Shown here one piece after another: positions 5,617 to 7,511 of a DNA stretch of 7,511 nt (the first letter of the stretch is position 1; the number at the start of each line of letters is the position of its first letter). The notes beneath the pieces are model-generated. The model was not told where the DNA came from. It worked only from the letters and a program-made list of their open reading frames with translations, and ran no database searches. The stretch is taken from assembly GCA_026397695.1 (NCBI GenBank), contig JAPLUJ010000483.1, positions 1 to 7,511 of the forward strand, in the 5' to 3' direction. The stretch comes from Verrucomicrobiota bacterium (GTDB taxonomy: Bacteria; Verrucomicrobiota; Verrucomicrobiia; Verrucomicrobiales; Akkermansiaceae). The position numbers were made by a program, and so were the translations under genes.

Positions 5617-7004
5617 CCAGTGCGGCGGTATTCATCACCGCCTTGCAGCTCGCCCGGCAGTTGCACCGCCCGCCCGTGCCCATCCCTAACATTTCCCGGC
5701 GTCCCGGGGATCCGGTCCACGCTGCGGCGCTCGCCGCCAAGGCGGTGACCGGCACCGCCCTCGCGCTCGCCGGACTCACCCTCGCCCTGGTATGGGGCAG
5801 CGGCTGGCAATGGCAGGATGCTCTAACAGCCAAGACTGGGACAGGCGGGCCGCCGCCTGTCGCCGCCATTGCAGCGGGCTGGTTTCCGAGCGCCGAAGAA
5901 GTGGCCGCCAACTGGCCGTATTTCCGCGGTCCCGATGGTTCGGGCATCACCCGCTTGACCGATCTGCCGCAAACATGGGACGGCCCGTCGGGGAAAAACG
6001 TGCTTTGGAAAACCGAGATCGGCCTGCCCGGTGAGAACTCGCCCGTCGTCTGGGGCAAGCGGGTTTTTCTAACGGGAGCTACGGAGAAGCGGCGCGAGGT
6101 GTATTGTTTTGATGCGGTCAGCGGCGCCCTGTTATGGAAGGAACCGGTGACCACGTCGCAAAGCGAGCCGGCCGAGCCACTGGAAGTGATGGAGGACACC
6201 GGCTTCGCGGCATCCACTGCCGCCACCGACGGCCGCCGGGTTTTTGCGATTTTCGCCAATGGCGACATCGCCGGCTTCACCGCCGAAGGCAAACGACTGT
6301 GGGCGCTCAATCTGGGAACCCCGGAAAACACCTATGGCCACGCCACTTCTCTAACACTCTGGCAAAACCGCGTGATCATCGTTTTTGATCAAGCCGACGC
6401 GAAGGCCGGGAAATCCAAAATCATGGCGCTCGACGCCGACACCGGCAAGACGGTGTGGTCGACGCCGCGCAAGGTTGCGAACTCGTGGGTTTCACCCATC
6501 CTCATCACCTATCAGAAACGCGAACAAATCATCACTTCCGCAGATCCGTTAGTGATCGCCTACGACCCCGCCACCGGCAAGGAACTCTGGCAGGCGGAAT
6601 GCATGCGTGGTGACGTGGCCACCTCGCCGGTGTTTGCCAACGACCTCGTCTATGTGGCCTGCGACCAGACGTGCGTGGCCGCCATCAAGCCCGACGGCAG
6701 CGGCGACGTCACCGCTAGCAAGATCGCGTGGCGGCAGGAGGATGACGGACTGCCCGACATGTGCAGCCCGCTGTGCGACGGGCCGCAGGTTTACACGCTG
6801 ACGAGCCTGTTTCACGGCCGCATCCATCTTCTATCAACCAAGGGCGTCATGATCATCGGCGAGGGCACCAAGGATGGCTTCAAGGAAACCGGCCGCGCCG
6901 CATTGGGCGAAAACACCGGCGCCTCGCCCGCCTTTGCCCCCGGACGCATTTTCCTGCGCGGCAAAAAAAACCTTTTCTGCATTGGCACCAAGGATGGCAA
7001 GTAA
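5607..7004 (+). CDS. PQQ-like propeller protein 2, C-terminal part (frameshifted)
   Basis: TTG 5607 is only the first formal start in this frame; meaningful protein sequence begins upstream at 5535 (I-R-Q-L-D-Q-Q-L-R), so this is the main body of the gene begun at 5176. It contains two more hydrophobic segments, about residues 1-14 (L-L-L-A-S-A-A-V-F-I-T) and 46-63 (T-G-T-A-L-A-L-A-G-L-T-L-A-L-V-W-G), then a linker made by a GC-rich hairpin at 5840-5861. W-P-Y-F-R-G-P-D-G-S-G-I opens a PQQ-like propeller with blades ending in S-G-A-L-L-W, E-G-K-R-L-W, T-G-K-T-V-W and T-G-K-E-L-W. The propeller should face outside the cytoplasm. A substrate or cofactor is not identifiable. It resembles propeller 1 in motif and plan but has a longer membrane region. 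It overlaps the NuoE-like gene by 11 bases. Confidence 0.8.
   Translation: MLLASAAVFITALQLARQLHRPPVPIPNISRRPGDPVHAAALAAKAVTGTALALAGLTLALVWGSGWQWQDALTAKTGTGGPPPVAAIAAGWFPSAEEVAANWPYFRGPDGSGITRLTDLPQTWDGPSGKNVLWKTEIGLPGENSPVVWGKRVFLTGATEKRREVYCFDAVSGALLWKEPVTTSQSEPAEPLEVMEDTGFAASTAATDGRRVFAIFANGDIAGFTAEGKRLWALNLGTPENTYGHATSLTLWQNRVIIVFDQADAKAGKSKIMALDADTGKTVWSTPRKVANSWVSPILITYQKREQIITSADPLVIAYDPATGKELWQAECMRGDVATSPVFANDLVYVACDQTCVAAIKPDGSGDVTASKIAWRQEDDGLPDMCSPLCDGPQVYTLTSLFHGRIHLLSTKGVMIIGEGTKDGFKETGRAALGENTGASPAFAPGRIFLRGKKNLFCIGTKDGK
5840..5861. repeat. Second GC-rich palindrome inside the propeller 2 gene
   Basis: GACAGGCGG (5840-5848) and CCGCCTGTC (5853-5861) are perfect 9-bp arms around the loop GCCG. 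It encodes the linker G-T-G-G-P-P-P-V between the last membrane helix and the propeller. A REP-like insertion in a permissive linker is plausible; a chance GC-rich hairpin cannot be excluded. Confidence 0.5.
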
Positions 7005-7511
7005 GCAACAGATCATCACCGCGCCGCCATCCGATCCCGACCTGAGCTTTGTCGATGAGGTCATCACCCGACTCGGCGGCCACGAAGAACAGGCGATCCC
7101 CATTCTGCAGGCATTGCAGGCGCATTACCGGTATTTGCCCGATGCCGCGCTGCGCCGGGTATGCAAACTCACCGGCATCACGCCGGCCACACTCGACGGA
7201 GTCTCGACGTTTTACGCGCAGTTCCGCCACCGCCCGATGGGGCGCCACCACGTCAAGATCTGCAACGGCACCGCCTGCCACATCCGCAGCGCGGAAGACC
7301 TGCACGAGTCGTTGTGCAAACATCTCCACCTCGCCGCAGGCGAGGACACTGATTCCAACGGCGAGTTCACGGTCGAAAAGGTTTTCTGCGTCGGTTGCTG
7401 CACGCTGGCACCGGTGGTGCAGATCGATGAACTCAGCTTCGGCCATCTCACGCGGGACAGCGCGCCAAGAATGTTAGATGATTTCCTGCGCCGCGAGGAA
7501 CGCGAACGCAA
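6994..7511 (+). CDS. NuoE/HoxE-type [2Fe-2S] NADH dehydrogenase subunit, 3' end missing
   Basis: 172 codons from ATG 6994 are present and the gene leaves the window without a stop. It has the thioredoxin-like [2Fe-2S] fold of complex I subunit E and of diaphorase subunits in NAD-linked hydrogenases and formate dehydrogenases. An N-terminal helical part (I-P-I-L-Q-A-L-Q-A-H-Y-R-Y-L-P at 35-49, then G-V-S-T-F-Y at 69-74) is followed by C90-N-G-T-A-C95 (C-x4-C) and C132-V-G-C-C136 (C-x3-C), the four cluster ligands, then A-P. It has no signal peptide and should be cytoplasmic. ATG 6994 overlaps the preceding stop by 11 bases; AAGG sits directly against the ATG, too close for a good ribosome-binding site, so coupling to upstream translation is likely. 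Its usual partner is a NuoF-like FMN/NADH subunit, expected just beyond the right edge. It is the feature linking the operon to NAD(H). Confidence 0.88.
   Translation, partial: MASKQQIITAPPSDPDLSFVDEVITRLGGHEEQAIPILQALQAHYRYLPDAALRRVCKLTGITPATLDGVSTFYAQFRHRPMGRHHVKICNGTACHIRSAEDLHESLCKHLHLAAGEDTDSNGEFTVEKVFCVGCCTLAPVVQIDELSFGHLTRDSAPRMLDDFLRREERER

Noticed and set aside
6963..6971. A-run containing a classical slippery heptamer A-AAA-AAC in the correct phase, near the end of the second propeller gene
   Set aside because: The zero frame continues sensibly to the stop at 7004; a shift would only add about 20 residues in the 6761-7045 frame with no domain. No convincing downstream stimulatory structure was seen. 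Probably chance in a Lys-Lys-Asn stretch.
1..7511. CRISPR arrays, tRNA or rRNA genes, or a complete insertion sequence
   Set aside because: No regularly spaced repeats, no tRNA cloverleaf and no rRNA-like segment were seen; the transposase is cut by the window edge, so its element boundaries cannot be defined.

Overview
GC-rich bacterial DNA (about 62% by eye) carrying, on the + strand, seven consecutive genes with no gaps between them, plus the start of an unrelated mobile-element gene on the - strand at the left edge. The style of the genes (PQQ-like propellers with a W-P-x-F-R-G-P motif, an NHL propeller with F-C-G-C-C-N-P, a Tat-exported polyferredoxin, a RAYT-type transposase and REP-like palindromes) suggests a Planctomycetota/Verrucomicrobiota-type organism, more likely Verrucomicrobiota. 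This is inference from family resemblance, with no marker gene to prove it.  Layout: 1-287 (-) 5' part of a RAYT/Y1 transposase; 288-559 intergenic, with a candidate promoter and an 11-bp-period direct repeat; 560-1963 membrane-anchored PQQ-like propeller 1; 1960-2232 small Tat/anchor protein with four clustered cysteines; 2225-3409 Tat-signal NHL propeller; 3406-3864 Tat-signal polyferredoxin, interrupted by an in-frame TAA where the first Fe-S segment seems to be missing; 3861-5183 NapH/NosR-like polytopic Fe-S protein; 5176-7004 membrane-anchored PQQ-like propeller 2, interrupted by an apparent one-base deletion near 5527-5537; 6994-7511 NuoE/HoxE-type [2Fe-2S] subunit running off the right end. 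Consecutive genes overlap by 4, 8, 4, 4, 8 and 11 bases, so this is one translationally coupled operon.  Working model (inference): a NADH-linked module (NuoE here, probably a NuoF-like partner beyond the window) is joined to a membrane Fe-S relay (NapH-like protein) and an exported polyferredoxin, with three propeller proteins and a small cysteine protein on the outer face of the membrane. I do not recognise it as a named, characterised complex, and its substrate cannot be read from the sequence.  Other points: two genes carry lesions that are either real decay or sequence errors. The second propeller gene contains two REP-like palindromes inside its reading frame. The hexamer CTAACA/TGTTAG is strikingly frequent in several codon phases throughout the operon and absent from the left 800 bases.
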